Assembly (NCBI GenBank): GCA_910577175.1
Contig: CAJTLU010000013.1
Location: 1-64,000, forward strand
Length of the DNA: 64,000 nt
Direction of reading: 5' to 3'
Source of the DNA: an uncultured Lachnospiraceae bacterium
Lineage (GTDB): Bacteria; Bacillota; Clostridia; Lachnospirales; Lachnospiraceae
Each line of letters begins with the position of its first letter. The first letter of the stretch is position 1. Position numbers and translations under genes: made by a program. Positions 32,677 through 41,111 of this stretch are shown here, piece after piece. The notes below the pieces were generated by a model. The model ran no database searches, was not told the DNA's origin, and was given only the letters and a program-made list of their open reading frames with translations.

Positions 32677-33583
32677 GGCTGCCACCTCCGATCAGACTGA
32701 CATAATAACTTTCCAGGCTTTCGTCGCGTTCCTGGACGGAGGTAACAGTACAGCCCTCCTGGAAGAGCGCGAAGGTCAGCTCTGAAATGTTGATTTTTGC
32801 AAATATATCTGCCTGTGTATCAGACAGAATCTTGTATTCCACCTTCATGGAATCCAGTACGCGTGCAAGCGCCTTTGTGTCGGAAACCTCAAGGTGCAGG
32901 CGCTTCTGGCAGGCTGCCTCCAGTTCCTCTGCACTGAGCTCCTTGAGAATTGAGCCGCTGTCGATAAACCCGTAATGGGTTGCAAGCTTTGACAGCTCAT
33001 CGAGAATATGGCTGGAAATCAGCACGGTAATCTGGCGCTCCCGGTTCAGCTTTAAAATCAGTTCGCGTATTTCGATGATGCCCTGCGGGTCCAGTCCGTT
33101 GACCGGCTCGTCCAGCACAAGGAAATCCGGGTCTCCGGCAAGCGCAACCGCAATTCCAAGCCGCTGCTTCATACCGAGGGAGAAATTTTTTGCTTTTTTC
33201 CTGCCTGTATTTTCCAGTCCGGCCAGCTGCAGAAGCTCCGGTATGCCGTCAAAAGAGGGCAGGCCGAGAATACGGTACTGCTGCTTTAAATTATCCTCTG
33301 CTGTCATGTCAAGGTAAATCGCCGGTGTCTCCACCACAGCGCCCATGCGCCGCCGGCTTTTGACAATATCTTTAGCGTCATTTGGAACACCGTACAATGT
33401 AAAATGTCCGGAAGTCGGCTTCTGCAGACCGCAGATAAGCCGGATTAATGTGGTTTTTCCGGAACCGTTTTTTCCTACGAAGCCGTAGACGGCGCCCTTC
33501 GGGACGTGCATGGAAAGGCGGGACAGCGCTTGAAACTGCTTGTACTGCTTGCATAGCGCATCCGTAGTCAGAACATACTCCAT
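32669..33583 (-). CDS. ABC transporter ATP-binding protein, BcrA-like
   Basis: 304 residues; SD GGAGG before the ATG. Walker A VGKNGSGKTTLIR, signature FSLGMKQRLG, Walker B FLVLDEPVNGLD and switch SSHILDELSKLA are present. The roughly 80-residue C-terminal extension (about 220-304) is typical of BcrA/LanF-type immunity ATPases. Together with the permease and the flanking two-component system it forms a peptide-antibiotic resistance module (inference from family and context). Its promoter region carries spaced CTTTAC repeats that the adjacent response regulator probably binds. Confidence 0.9.
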   Translation of the reverse strand: MEYVLTTDALCKQYKQFQALSRLSMHVPKGAVYGFVGKNGSGKTTLIRLICGLQKPTSGHFTLYGVPNDAKDIVKSRRRMGAVVETPAIYLDMTAEDNLKQQYRILGLPSFDGIPELLQLAGLENTGRKKAKNFSLGMKQRLGIAVALAGDPDFLVLDEPVNGLDPQGIIEIRELILKLNRERQITVLISSHILDELSKLATHYGFIDSGSILKELSAEELEAACQKRLHLEVSDTKALARVLDSMKVEYKILSDTQADIFAKINISELTFALFQEGCTVTSVQERDESLESYYVSLIGGGSHV

Positions 33584-33630
33584 AAAATAGTACCTCCTTA
33601 GCTTTTATGACGACAGTATACAATCAAACA

Positions 33631-33671
33631 GTAAAGATAGCGGTCAAGAAAAGAGTAAAGAAATCGTAAAG
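33631..33671 (-). promoter_or_regulatory. Direct-repeat response-regulator site before the BcrAB-like operon
   Basis: CTTTAC occurs on the minus strand at 33671-33666 and 33660-33655 (11 bases apart) and again at 33636-33631. The 11-base period is that of OmpR/PhoB-type regulators. TATACT lies downstream on the minus strand (near 33617). Confidence 0.5.
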
Positions 33672-33683
33672 ATTAACCGCATC

Positions 33684-33722
33684 AGGGAAGTCCCCCGCTT
33701 CTTTCAGTGGGGGAACTTCCCT
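33684..33722. terminator. Hairpin between response regulator and ABC genes
   Basis: AGGGAAG-T-CCCCC near 33684 pairs with GGGGG-AACTTCCCT near 33709. No long T run on the minus strand, so it may attenuate rather than stop transcription from the response regulator gene. A small hairpin, GCCGC-GAA-GCGGC, lies at about 33755. Confidence 0.5.
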
Positions 33723-33806
33723 ATTTTGGCAGGAGTTCAGGTTCCTGCAAAAGTGCCGCGAAGCGGCAAGGAGGTTATGAGCAAGAAGCGAAGCGGATTG
33801 CGAATA

Positions 33807-34478
33807 TCAGCTTGACAAGTCTGTCAGCTTAAAGCCGATTCCCCAGACTGCCTCAATATAGTCCCTGCCGGTTACGTCCCGCAGCTTTTTCCGCAGATTG
33901 CTGATATGCTGCTTGAGGGAGCTGTCTGTGCAGTCCGGCGTGTCTGCGCTGATGCGGTCCAATAAAATGCCCTTGGCAATGACCTGATGCGGGTTTTGCA
34001 GCAGCAGCTTTAAAATGGCATACTCCGTTTTGGTAAGTCTGACCGGTACGCCCTGTACTGTGACTTCATGGGAGGCGAGGTCCAGCCTGAGCTCCTGAAA
34101 GGAAAGAACCCCGGCGGGCTGCCAGGCTTCGGTTTTTCGCAGCTGCACCGTAATGCGGGCAAGTAATTCCTTTGTATCGAAGGGCTTTGTCATATAATCG
34201 GCGGCGCCGTTCAGTAAAAGACTGACTTTATCCTTTACATCTGTCCTCGCGCTTAAGATAATGACCGGAATTCCTTTGAGCTGTGCAAGTACCTCTTCAC
34301 CCGAAAGCCCCGGCAGCATTAAATCCAACAGAAGAAGGTCCGGCTGGGTTCCGGAAAGCAGATAGAGCGCTTCGGTACCGGAATATGCCCGCAGTACGCC
34401 GTACCCCTCCGCCTGCAGTACCTCCTGCAGCATATCGCCAATGGCGACGTCGTCGTCGATGATTGCGATGGTTTTCAT
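33807..34478 (-). CDS. OmpR/PhoB-family response regulator
   Basis: The start at 34478 follows AAAGGAGGG; the longer frame from 34535 lacks one. 223 residues. The receiver domain has the acidic pair IDDDVAIG, the phosphoacceptor LLLLDLMLPG, the conserved Ser/Thr in VIILSARTD and Lys in YMTKPFD. The C-terminal winged helix (about 125-223) includes LTKTEYAILKLLLQNP and VWGIGFKL. It is the partner of the kinase at 30901, and their genes bracket the ABC genes. Transcription appears to begin at a TATAAT on the minus strand near 34535. Confidence 0.93.
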   Translation of the reverse strand: MKTIAIIDDDVAIGDMLQEVLQAEGYGVLRAYSGTEALYLLSGTQPDLLLLDLMLPGLSGEEVLAQLKGIPVIILSARTDVKDKVSLLLNGAADYMTKPFDTKELLARITVQLRKTEAWQPAGVLSFQELRLDLASHEVTVQGVPVRLTKTEYAILKLLLQNPHQVIAKGILLDRISADTPDCTDSSLKQHISNLRKKLRDVTGRDYIEAVWGIGFKLTDLSS

Positions 34479-34612
34479 ACCGTTTTCCCTCCTTTCGCAG
34501 TGAAAAATAAGCAAAATAAATTTCTGATGGTGCAATTATAACATAGAATTGCCCGGGAAGCACGCATCAATCCTTAAAAGTGTAAACCGACGTCTTTCGC
34601 TACTATCTCAGA

Positions 34613-34630
34613 AAGTGAGAGCTCTCACTT
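34613..34630. promoter_or_regulatory. 18-bp perfect palindrome
   Basis: AAGTGAGAGCTCTCACTT is a perfect palindrome in the divergent interval between the response regulator and the Xre-TPR gene. It is a candidate operator for either. Confidence 0.45.
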
Positions 34631-34685
34631 AAAACGTGATATGGACTTTTTATGGGGAACTGGGTATGCTTAACTCAAGAAGCTT

Positions 34686-34716
34686 CTAAGGAAGCGCTGA
34701 TTAAAGCGTTCCCCAA
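34686..34716 (+). repeat. Deleted copy of dispersed repeat family 1
   Basis: AAGGAAGCGCTGATTAAAG followed by CGTTCCCC joins the two outer arms of the 125-bp element without its centre. It lies in the leader of the next gene, as does the full copy at 15002. Confidence 0.5.
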
Positions 34717-34742
34717 AATATAAAATGAAAGGACTTGATTTT

Positions 34743-35666
34743 ATGAACGAAATATTTTCAAAAAATATCAGAAACCTGAGGCTTGCAAAGAATCTGACAC
34801 AGGAACAGGTGGCGGAGCGGCTTCAGGTAAGCGCACAGTCAGTTTCCCGCTGGGAGTGTGGGGCGACGTTTCCGGATATTCTGCTGCTGCCGGAAATTTC
34901 AAGGTTATTCGGCGTGCTTGTGGATGATTTATTCCGGGAGAATCCTGACGGCTATGGAAATCTGGCAGGGAGACTGCTTGCCGTGTATGAAAGCTCGCAT
35001 AAGCGGGAGGATTTTGTGAATGCTGCCCTGGAGTTTGACCGTCTGATAAAGTCTGGCACCGCCGGGGCAGAAGATTACCGTAAATATGGTGTGCTGCATC
35101 AGTATATGGTGGGAGATTGTAGGAAAAGGGCATGTGAATGCTATGATAAGGCAATGGAACTAAGCAGGGAAAATGACACAGAGCTGTTTTACCGGACAAA
35201 GGAGCAAAAAGTTATGCTGCTTTCCCAGACAAGGCAGGGTGAAGGCTGTATTGCAGAGCAGAAGCAGGCAGTAAAGGAGATGCCGCAGAGTTTCGGCGAA
35301 TGGAAGTGTCTTGTGGCAGGGTACTATTGGTCGGGACTTATGGAGGATGCATATCAGGCAGTGAAGGAAGCAATTGCAAGGTTTCCAGAGGAGGCAGGGC
35401 TTTTTATGTATGCCGGGGATATCTGCCGGAAGCTGGGTAAGCAGAAGGAAGCATTCCCTTACTGGGAAAAGGCAGCTGCACTGGACACGAGGTATCTGGA
35501 TTCAAAGTATTCCATGGCATTCTGCTATGAGGAGCTGGGAGAATATGAAAAGGCATGCAGCGTCTGGGAGGACATTGCTGCCGTACTGACAGAGCGTGGA
35601 CTGGATGTAGATGCAAAATGGCCGGCAGAGATGGCGGAAAGGTGCAGGAAACAGAAGAAGCAGTAA
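34743..35666 (+). CDS. Xre-family regulator with TPR-like repeats
   Basis: The start at 34743 has AAAGGAC eight bases upstream (an ATG at 34725 overlaps that site). 307 residues. An Xre helix-turn-helix occupies about 6-60 (LTQEQVAERLQVSAQSVSRWE). The remainder is helical with TPR-like repeats (AYQAVKEAIARFPEEAGLFM, EAFPYWEKAAALDTRYLD, EYEKACSVWEDIAAVL). The design resembles PlcR/Rgg-like and other regulators that sense peptides through TPR grooves, although no peptide gene is seen beside it. Ends before a GGGGCTG terminator. Confidence 0.85.
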   Translation: MNEIFSKNIRNLRLAKNLTQEQVAERLQVSAQSVSRWECGATFPDILLLPEISRLFGVLVDDLFRENPDGYGNLAGRLLAVYESSHKREDFVNAALEFDRLIKSGTAGAEDYRKYGVLHQYMVGDCRKRACECYDKAMELSRENDTELFYRTKEQKVMLLSQTRQGEGCIAEQKQAVKEMPQSFGEWKCLVAGYYWSGLMEDAYQAVKEAIARFPEEAGLFMYAGDICRKLGKQKEAFPYWEKAAALDTRYLDSKYSMAFCYEELGEYEKACSVWEDIAAVLTERGLDVDAKWPAEMAERCRKQKKQ

Positions 35667-35703
35667 GGCTGCTGAAATGGAATCAGGAGAGGGAGAAAGA
35701 GAA

Positions 35704-35730
35704 GGGGCTGTGCATGGAGTGCAGCCCCTT
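35704..35730 (+). terminator. GGGGCTG-family terminator
   Basis: GGGGCTG (35704-35710) pairs with CAGCCCC (35722-35728). The following interval to 35963 holds no supported gene. Confidence 0.75.
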
Positions 35731-35963
35731 ATACATTGGAAGCTTCCGGACCGGTAAAAATATTTCCGATAGAATATCAATGCAGTATCTGGTATAATGG
35801 GTAAGCAGGAGAGTAAATAGACGGTGCGGCTTCCATGCATAAAAGCATTGGGGCAAGGAAAAAATTTCTGATGTGGGAAGCAAAAAATGTTCCGCAGGAT
35901 GCGCACCTACACGGGTACAAGATAACTTATCCTCATTGTTTTTTGCAAATCAATAAATGAGAA

Positions 35964-37991
35964 ATGGAGGGAATGAAATTGATTAAAAAATATACCTTTG
36001 GCACGCCGTTTCCGACGGAGAGCATTGTCGTTCCGGTCGAGGCCAGCGAGGGAATGCCGCCATATGGAACCATAAGTCTTCCGGAGGAAGGTGCCGGCGG
36101 TTTTACCTTTTCTTATTCGATGGGTGCCGACGATATCGTATACGGTCTTGGTGAGGCAAACCGCGGCATCAATAAGAGAGGCTTTATTTACAAAAGCTTC
36201 TGCAGCGACGACCCGAATCATCTGGAGGAAACGGTTTCCCTCTATGGTGCGCACAATTTTATCATTGTTTCCGGGACAGCTACCTTTGGGATTTATATCG
36301 ATTATCCTGCTGCCCTGACCTTTGATATCGGCTACACGCGGGCAGATGAACTGGTGATTTCGTGCGAGTATGCGGATTTGGATTTTTATCTTATTGAGGG
36401 AGAGAATGCGTACGAGATTACCAGACAGTTCCGGAAATTGATTGGCAGAAGCTATATTCCACCGAAGTTTGCGTTTGGTTTTGGACAGAGCCGCTGGGGC
36501 TATAAAACTGCAAAGGATTTCTTCGATGTGGCAGACGGTTACCGGAGCAACCATATTCCGATTGATATGATTTATATGGATATTGACTATATGGAGGATT
36601 ACAAGGACTTTACCATAAGCAAGGAATTTCCGGACTTCCCTGCCTTCGTTCAGGAGATGAAACAAAAAGATATCCGGCTGGTTCCGATTATCGATGCCGG
36701 TGTTAAGATAGAAGAGAATTACGATGTCTACGAAGAGGGCGTAGCGAACAATTATTTCTGCAAGAGAGAGGACGGAAGTGATTTCGTCGCTGCGGTCTGG
36801 CCGGGAGAGACCCATTTCCCGGATTTCTTCCAGCCGGAGGTCCGCGCGTGGTTCGGTGCTAAGTATCAGCGGCTGACAGAGCAGGGAATTGAGGGCTTCT
36901 GGAACGATATGAACGAACCGGCTATTTTTTATACGCCGGAGGGAATCAAGAAAATCAAGGAGCAGGTCAAGGAATTTCTCTCGAAGCCGGAAACCAAGGA
37001 TGGCGTATGGGAAATGCAGGGGAGGTTTGCAAATCTGGCAAACGCTGCGGAGGATTATGCGTCCTTTTTCCACAACGTCCAGGGAAAAATGGTCCGCCAT
37101 GACAGGATTCACAATTTGTACGGCTACCAAATGACGAGAGCGGCGGGAGAAGCCCTGCAGGAAATATCCCCGGAGAAACGGTATCTTCTTTTTTCCCGTT
37201 CCTCCTATATCGGTATGCACCGCTATGGCGGCATATGGACGGGGGACAATAAATCCTGGTGGTCGCATCTGCTTCTGAATCTGAAAATGCTGCCTTCCCT
37301 GAATATGTGCGGCTTCCTCTATGTCGGTGCTGACCTTGGCGGCTTCGGGGCAAATACGACCCGTGAGCTTTTACTGCGGTGGCTGGCGCTCGGGGTATTC
37401 ACTCCGCTTATGCGGAACCATGCCGCTATCGGAACAAGGGAACAGGAATGCTACCGTTTTGAGCATGCCGAGGATTTCAGACATATCATCGGGGTACGTT
37501 ACCGTCTGCTTCCTTATCTTTACAGCGAATATATGAAAGCGGCGTTAAATGACGAGATGTATTTCAAGCCTCTGGCATTCGAGTACCCAAAGGATGCTAT
37601 GGCGGCGAATGTGGAGGACCAGCTGATGCTCGGCGGTGAGCTGATGATTGCCCCGGTATACACCCAGAATGCGAAGGGACGCTATGTTTATCTGCCGGAG
37701 GAAATGATGTATGTCAGCTTCCTGCCGGATGGTACTCTTTCCAGGGAAATCATGCCAAAGGGGCATCATTATATCAGTGTCCCGTTAAATACCGTACCGC
37801 TTTTTATACGATACGGTAAATGTATTCCTGTCGCTGGTATGGCAGAATGTGTGGCAGAGATTGATTCTGCGCATATGGAGCTGGTCGGTTATGAGAAAAG
37901 CTCATATAGTTTGTATGAGGATGACGGTAATACAAGAAATTATGATTTAGAAAAGCATTCCAGGACGCTTTTTATGGAGACCGGACTATAG
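35964..37991 (+). CDS. Glycoside hydrolase family 31 alpha-glucosidase-type enzyme
   Basis: Up to 675 residues. Start choices are ATG 35964, ATG 35973 and TTG 35979; GGAGG fits the TTG best (giving (M)IKKYTFG), so the first five residues are uncertain. There is no signal peptide, so the enzyme acts in the cytoplasm. The N-terminal beta domain is followed by a TIM barrel with FAFGFGQSRWGYK and MDIDYMEDYKDF. The nucleophile is in FWNDMNEPA (Asp about 315) and the acid/base in GIWTGDN (Asp about 428). The barrel sequences are closer to alpha-glucosidases than to alpha-xylosidases, but specificity is uncertain. It cuts alpha-linked glucose or xylose from imported oligosaccharides. Confidence 0.93.
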   Translation: MEGMKLIKKYTFGTPFPTESIVVPVEASEGMPPYGTISLPEEGAGGFTFSYSMGADDIVYGLGEANRGINKRGFIYKSFCSDDPNHLEETVSLYGAHNFIIVSGTATFGIYIDYPAALTFDIGYTRADELVISCEYADLDFYLIEGENAYEITRQFRKLIGRSYIPPKFAFGFGQSRWGYKTAKDFFDVADGYRSNHIPIDMIYMDIDYMEDYKDFTISKEFPDFPAFVQEMKQKDIRLVPIIDAGVKIEENYDVYEEGVANNYFCKREDGSDFVAAVWPGETHFPDFFQPEVRAWFGAKYQRLTEQGIEGFWNDMNEPAIFYTPEGIKKIKEQVKEFLSKPETKDGVWEMQGRFANLANAAEDYASFFHNVQGKMVRHDRIHNLYGYQMTRAAGEALQEISPEKRYLLFSRSSYIGMHRYGGIWTGDNKSWWSHLLLNLKMLPSLNMCGFLYVGADLGGFGANTTRELLLRWLALGVFTPLMRNHAAIGTREQECYRFEHAEDFRHIIGVRYRLLPYLYSEYMKAALNDEMYFKPLAFEYPKDAMAANVEDQLMLGGELMIAPVYTQNAKGRYVYLPEEMMYVSFLPDGTLSREIMPKGHHYISVPLNTVPLFIRYGKCIPVAGMAECVAEIDSAHMELVGYEKSSYSLYEDDGNTRNYDLEKHSRTLFMETGL

Positions 37992-38018
37992 CACAAGGAT
38001 AAGAAATTTCATATGGAG

Positions 38019-38058
38019 CTGCTCCGGAAGTTTCCGGAGCAGGATAGGCTTCTTTTTT
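38019..38058 (+). terminator. Terminator after GH31
   Basis: CTGCTCCGGAA (38019-38029) and TTCCGGAGCAG (38032-38042) form a perfect 11-bp stem, with TTCTTTTTT shortly after. TATAAT at 38105-38110 may start the next transcript. Confidence 0.7.
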
Positions 38059-38151
38059 CTGACCATTCACGATATTTTCTATTTTTTTCCGCTGGAACTG
38101 CCGATATAATAAGTAGAAGAAAATTTGGAATAAAGGAAGGGGGATATCGTA

Positions 38152-38910
38152 ATGGAGACAGGTTTTATTTATCAAAATACCTATTTGGCAGCAAAGGTTT
38201 ATCAGGATATGAAAAATGGGAAAAAGCCAGAGGATACACAAGCTCCGGAGGAGGATGGCATTTTTTTGGATAAAATCACGGAAAAGGTTCCTGTTTCGCC
38301 AAAGGACATGACATTGGAGGAATATAAAGAATACTTTAATGAGAAAGTAGAGGCTTTGTATACCCATCCTTCGCAGAAAGATATGAACTGGTTTATCGAT
38401 ATTACGGATGCCGCTTATCGGAGAATGCAGGCAGACCCCGCTTATGAGCAGAAGGTTTTGGATTTACTGGCAAAGAATAAGGCGGTGAATTTCGGAAGCT
38501 ATGCACCCCGTTTTGCATATACCCATATTGGTGATACTATGGAGAAGTGCTATGGCTACACACAGGGCATCCGGGATGAATACAGGCGTGCAAGGCGTCT
38601 TGCAGCAAAGCGGAGGGATGAGCTGGAGCAGCAGAGAAAGCAGAGACGGAAGGAGCTGCTCAAAAAATATTTGAAAAAACGGGCAGAGGAGAAGGAACTG
38701 CGTCGGAAGCTGTTAGAGCAGCACTTTAAAAAGAAGAGACTGGAGCGGGACCGCCAGCAACGGGTATGGGTGAATAAACGACTGCTGTTAAAGGCGTCCA
38801 ACGCCTATGAAGCTAATATTATGCTGGAAGAGTCTGCCGAGGAAAAGGCAAGGATTGCACAGATGGCAGAGGAACGCAGCCAGCAGCAGGATATGCTCAG
38901 GGAAGTTTGA
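38152..38910 (+). CDS. Conserved hypothetical protein with basic coiled-coil tail (252 aa)
   Basis: SD GAAGGGGGATAT before the ATG. The N-terminal half is a globular region with YKEYFNEKVEALYTHPSQKD and DITDAAYRRMQADPAYEQKV, a pattern seen in hypothetical proteins of Lachnospiraceae (recalled, not searched). From about residue 145 to 245 the chain is almost wholly charged: runs of Arg, Lys, Glu and Gln in heptad-like order (RRARRLAAKRRDELEQQRKQ). This predicts a long single helix or coiled coil. No membrane segment, signal peptide or catalytic motif. Stands alone between terminators. Function unknown. Confidence 0.75.
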   Translation: METGFIYQNTYLAAKVYQDMKNGKKPEDTQAPEEDGIFLDKITEKVPVSPKDMTLEEYKEYFNEKVEALYTHPSQKDMNWFIDITDAAYRRMQADPAYEQKVLDLLAKNKAVNFGSYAPRFAYTHIGDTMEKCYGYTQGIRDEYRRARRLAAKRRDELEQQRKQRRKELLKKYLKKRAEEKELRRKLLEQHFKKKRLERDRQQRVWVNKRLLLKASNAYEANIMLEESAEEKARIAQMAEERSQQQDMLREV

Positions 38911-38937
38911 GTTCCTATATTTTATATGTTTTTGCAT

Positions 38938-38967
38938 GGGGCTGTCACATGAAGGGCAGCCCCTTTT
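38938..38967 (+). terminator. GGGGCTG-family terminator
   Basis: GGGGCTG (38938-38944) pairs with CAGCCCC (38957-38963), followed by TTTTG. Confidence 0.85.
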
Positions 38968-39096
38968 GTAAGCAGTGAAAAGCTTTATGCTGTCTTGTAA
39001 GAATCTGCCATGCCCGGTGTTGCTGCATTTCACTTCGTGCGATGGTCCATTGTTCAAATCACTTAAAAATATGGAACTATAAGCCTCAGGAACCGC

Positions 39097-39154
39097 TTGA
39101 CAAATAGTGTCCCGGAGTCTATAATGAAATAGGTAGATAAGAGTCTACCTATTT
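39097..39154 (+). promoter_or_regulatory. Consensus promoter with overlapping BlaI-type operator
   Basis: TTGACA (39097-39102), 17 bases and TATAAT (39120-39125). Two bases after the -10, AAATAGGTAGA (39127-39137) and TCTACCTATTT (39144-39154) form a perfect 11-bp inverted repeat covering the expected start of transcription. A repressor bound there would block a strong promoter. The BlaI-like gene downstream is the obvious candidate. Confidence 0.75.
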
Positions 39155-39190
39155 ACGAGAGTGTATCTTAAGTGAATGGAGGTGAATGAA

Positions 39191-39556
39191 ATGAAACTGA
39201 CAAAAAGAGGATTTTTAGCAACCGCGCTGGTTGCCGCCTGTGGGATTTCCTGCTTATTCCATGTTGCCGCCGCGGCGGAGAATGATGGCGCCGGAGCGGA
39301 AGTTGTCTCTCCGACCCCGGTACTTTCCGGAGAAAAGGCAGAGCTGCAGTTGCCAGAGGGCTTCGTGATTCCGTCTGAGCCGGCATGCCGTTCTAATGAT
39401 GTTCTGCTTACTACGGACACGGATTATATGATTATCGTTGATAATTCTGTTAAAACCGACGGGAAGTTTATGGAACTGCCAGAAGGTAGTGTAAGCGTAA
39501 GCGGCAAAGAGTCCGTCTGCGTGACACCGACTCCGGTACCGTCTGTCGGGGAGTAG
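39191..39556 (+). CDS. Small secreted protein under a BlaI-type operator (121 aa)
   Basis: The start at 39191 has GGAGGTG at the right distance. A signal peptide spans about 1-29 (KLTKRGFLATALVAACGISC..., cleavage near AAA). The mature protein is about 92 residues, with Pro/Thr-rich ends (VVSPTPVLS and VTPTPVPSVGE) around a core including LTTDTDYMIIVDNSVKTDG. No lipobox at the cut site and no enzyme motif. It is first in an operon with a BlaI-like repressor and an M56 sensor protease, the position normally held by a beta-lactamase or PBP. It is therefore probably the regulated product. I do not recognise the family. Confidence 0.7.
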   Translation: MKLTKRGFLATALVAACGISCLFHVAAAAENDGAGAEVVSPTPVLSGEKAELQLPEGFVIPSEPACRSNDVLLTTDTDYMIIVDNSVKTDGKFMELPEGSVSVSGKESVCVTPTPVPSVGE

Positions 39557-39610
39557 CCTCGTTTCTTCCGGCAGGGAGGAACAGAGCAGACACAGGATGT
39601 GACAAAAGTT

Positions 39611-39655
39611 TTGGGGCTGCACGAAGGAAGGGCTTTGTGCAGTCTCTTTGAGAAA
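39611..39655 (+). terminator. Imperfect GGGGCTG-type hairpin inside the BlaI operon
   Basis: GGGGCTGCAC (about 39612) pairs with GTGCAGTCTC (about 39638) using two G-T pairs, followed by TTT. Probably a partial terminator that lowers regulator expression relative to the secreted protein. Confidence 0.5.
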
Positions 39656-39684
39656 TAGATTTGGACTGGAAAGTGAGCAGGGAG

Positions 39685-40062
39685 ATGAATATTACAAATT
39701 CGGAATGGAAGATTATGAAGCTTTTATGGGAGGAGCCGAGGACGATTATACAGCTGACAAAGGCTTTGGAGGAGGAAACCGGCTGGAAAAAGAATACAAT
39801 CATCAACATGCTGAAGCGGCTGGAGGAAAAAGCTGCGGTAGTCCATACAGAGGGAGGGAAGGCAAAGGTTTTTTATCCGAACTGCAGTAAGGAGGAGGTA
39901 ATTTCCGAGGAGTCGGAGGCGTTTTTGCATAAAGCCTTTGAGGGGAATGTTTCGCTGTTTCTGAATGCGTTCGTAAGGAAAGACAGGCTTTCGGAGCAGG
40001 ATGTGGATGAAATCTGTAAGCTGTTGGATTTAAAAAGAAAGGAAGAAAAGGGAACGAAATGA
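39685..40062 (+). CDS. BlaI/MecI-family repressor
   Basis: The start at 39685 (MNITNSEWKIMKLLW) is where relatives begin; its SD (GCAGGGAG) is close, and TTG 39661 is an alternative. 125 residues. The winged helix includes NSEWKIMKLLWEEP and KKNTIINMLKRLEEK (recognition helix). The C-terminal helices for dimerisation, including VRKDRLSEQDVDEICKLL, contain the region that is cut in BlaI. These repressors bind palindromes over promoters and are inactivated by proteolysis after the M56 partner senses a signal. The stop overlaps the M56 ATG by four bases (ATGA). Confidence 0.9.
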   Translation: MNITNSEWKIMKLLWEEPRTIIQLTKALEEETGWKKNTIINMLKRLEEKAAVVHTEGGKAKVFYPNCSKEEVISEESEAFLHKAFEGNVSLFLNAFVRKDRLSEQDVDEICKLLDLKRKEEKGTK

Positions 40063-41024
40063 TAGAAGCCAATCTTTCTGCAAGTTTGCTGGTATTAGGA
40101 ATACTGCTTCTGCGGAAGCTGCTCGGAACAAGACTGAGCCGGAACTGTATTTACGCGGTCTGGCTTTTTGTGCCGCTCCGGCTGTTTCTTTTTTCTGTTT
40201 TTAATATCAGGAATCCCTTGTTTCGGAAGGGGGTGCTTGGAAGTGTTGTCACCGGGCTTTCTTTTGTAGGAGGAACGGAGCTTCCGGTGCGGCAACGGAC
40301 GTTGACGGCAGGCTATATTGCGGATAAGCTGTGGCTTGTCGGGTTTTTTCTGCTTGCGGCGTATTATGCGGTGCTTGTCGTCATGCTGCTGTGGAAAGTA
40401 AAAAGAGCTTCCGTGCCCGCTCCGGAGAGCAGGGAGGGGCTCCGGGTCAGAATCGTAAGAAATAGAAATACTGCCTTTCTATTTGGAAATACGATATATT
40501 GTTCGGAAAAAATCTATCAGAATCCGGAATGGATGCGGTATGTGACGCTGCATGAGGAAGAGCATGCAAAGCAGGCAGACCAGCTTTGGGGACTGCTCAG
40601 GATTATGTTACTGTGCAGCTTTTGGTATAATCCCTTTGTCTGGGTAGCCTGTTATGTTTCGAAGCAGGACTGCGAGCTTGCCTGCGATGAGCGGGTGGTA
40701 AAAAGGCTGTCAGGTGGGGAGCGCAGAGCATACGGGAAAGCTCTGTTGGAAATTGCAACAGACCGGGAGTTTGCATTTGGTGCCCCGGGGCTTGGACAGG
40801 AAATTTCCGGCGGCAGTCTGAAAGCAAGAATTTTTCATTTATATGGAGAGAGAAAGAAGAGCAGAAAAGCGGTACTTGCCGTAGTTCTTTTTCTGGCGGT
40901 TCTCACCTGTATTACGATAGGAACCGGGCAGGTTACGCCGGCAGCCGGACAATGGAAATCGGCACGGCAGATGAAAGAAAAAATAACAGGGTCATCAGAC
41001 TATTACATTACCAAATATAATTAA
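40059..41024 (+). CDS. M56-family (BlaR1/MecR1-like) membrane metalloprotease without penicillin sensor
   Basis: 321 residues. Membrane helices at about 6-22, 30-48, 90-113 and 262-285, with the zinc protease motif HEEEHAKQAD (HExxH at about 165-169) and ACDERVV (the third ligand region) in the cytoplasmic part. BlaR1 proteins have about 585 residues because of a penicillin-binding sensor after the last helix. Here only about 35 residues follow it. The protein can therefore cut the BlaI-like repressor but must sense something other than a beta-lactam, perhaps through its membrane part or a partner. Confidence 0.9.
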   Translation: MIEANLSASLLVLGILLLRKLLGTRLSRNCIYAVWLFVPLRLFLFSVFNIRNPLFRKGVLGSVVTGLSFVGGTELPVRQRTLTAGYIADKLWLVGFFLLAAYYAVLVVMLLWKVKRASVPAPESREGLRVRIVRNRNTAFLFGNTIYCSEKIYQNPEWMRYVTLHEEEHAKQADQLWGLLRIMLLCSFWYNPFVWVACYVSKQDCELACDERVVKRLSGGERRAYGKALLEIATDREFAFGAPGLGQEISGGSLKARIFHLYGERKKSRKAVLAVVLFLAVLTCITIGTGQVTPAAGQWKSARQMKEKITGSSDYYITKYN

Positions 41025-41111
41025 GACAGCATGGAAGCATTGTAACGACATAGAAAAATCTGCGTTTTTAACGCTATTGCAAGAAACATTATAGTTCAGG
41101 AGGAAACCATA

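Noticed and set aside
35907..37268. Long minus-strand frame opposite the GH31 gene (453 aa)
   Set aside because: A shadow of the GH31 frame: no RBS, no recognisable domain, and codon pattern follows the opposite strand.
40059..41024. Beta-lactam resistance operon
   Set aside because: No beta-lactamase or PBP2a-like gene is present, and the M56 protein lacks the penicillin-binding sensor.
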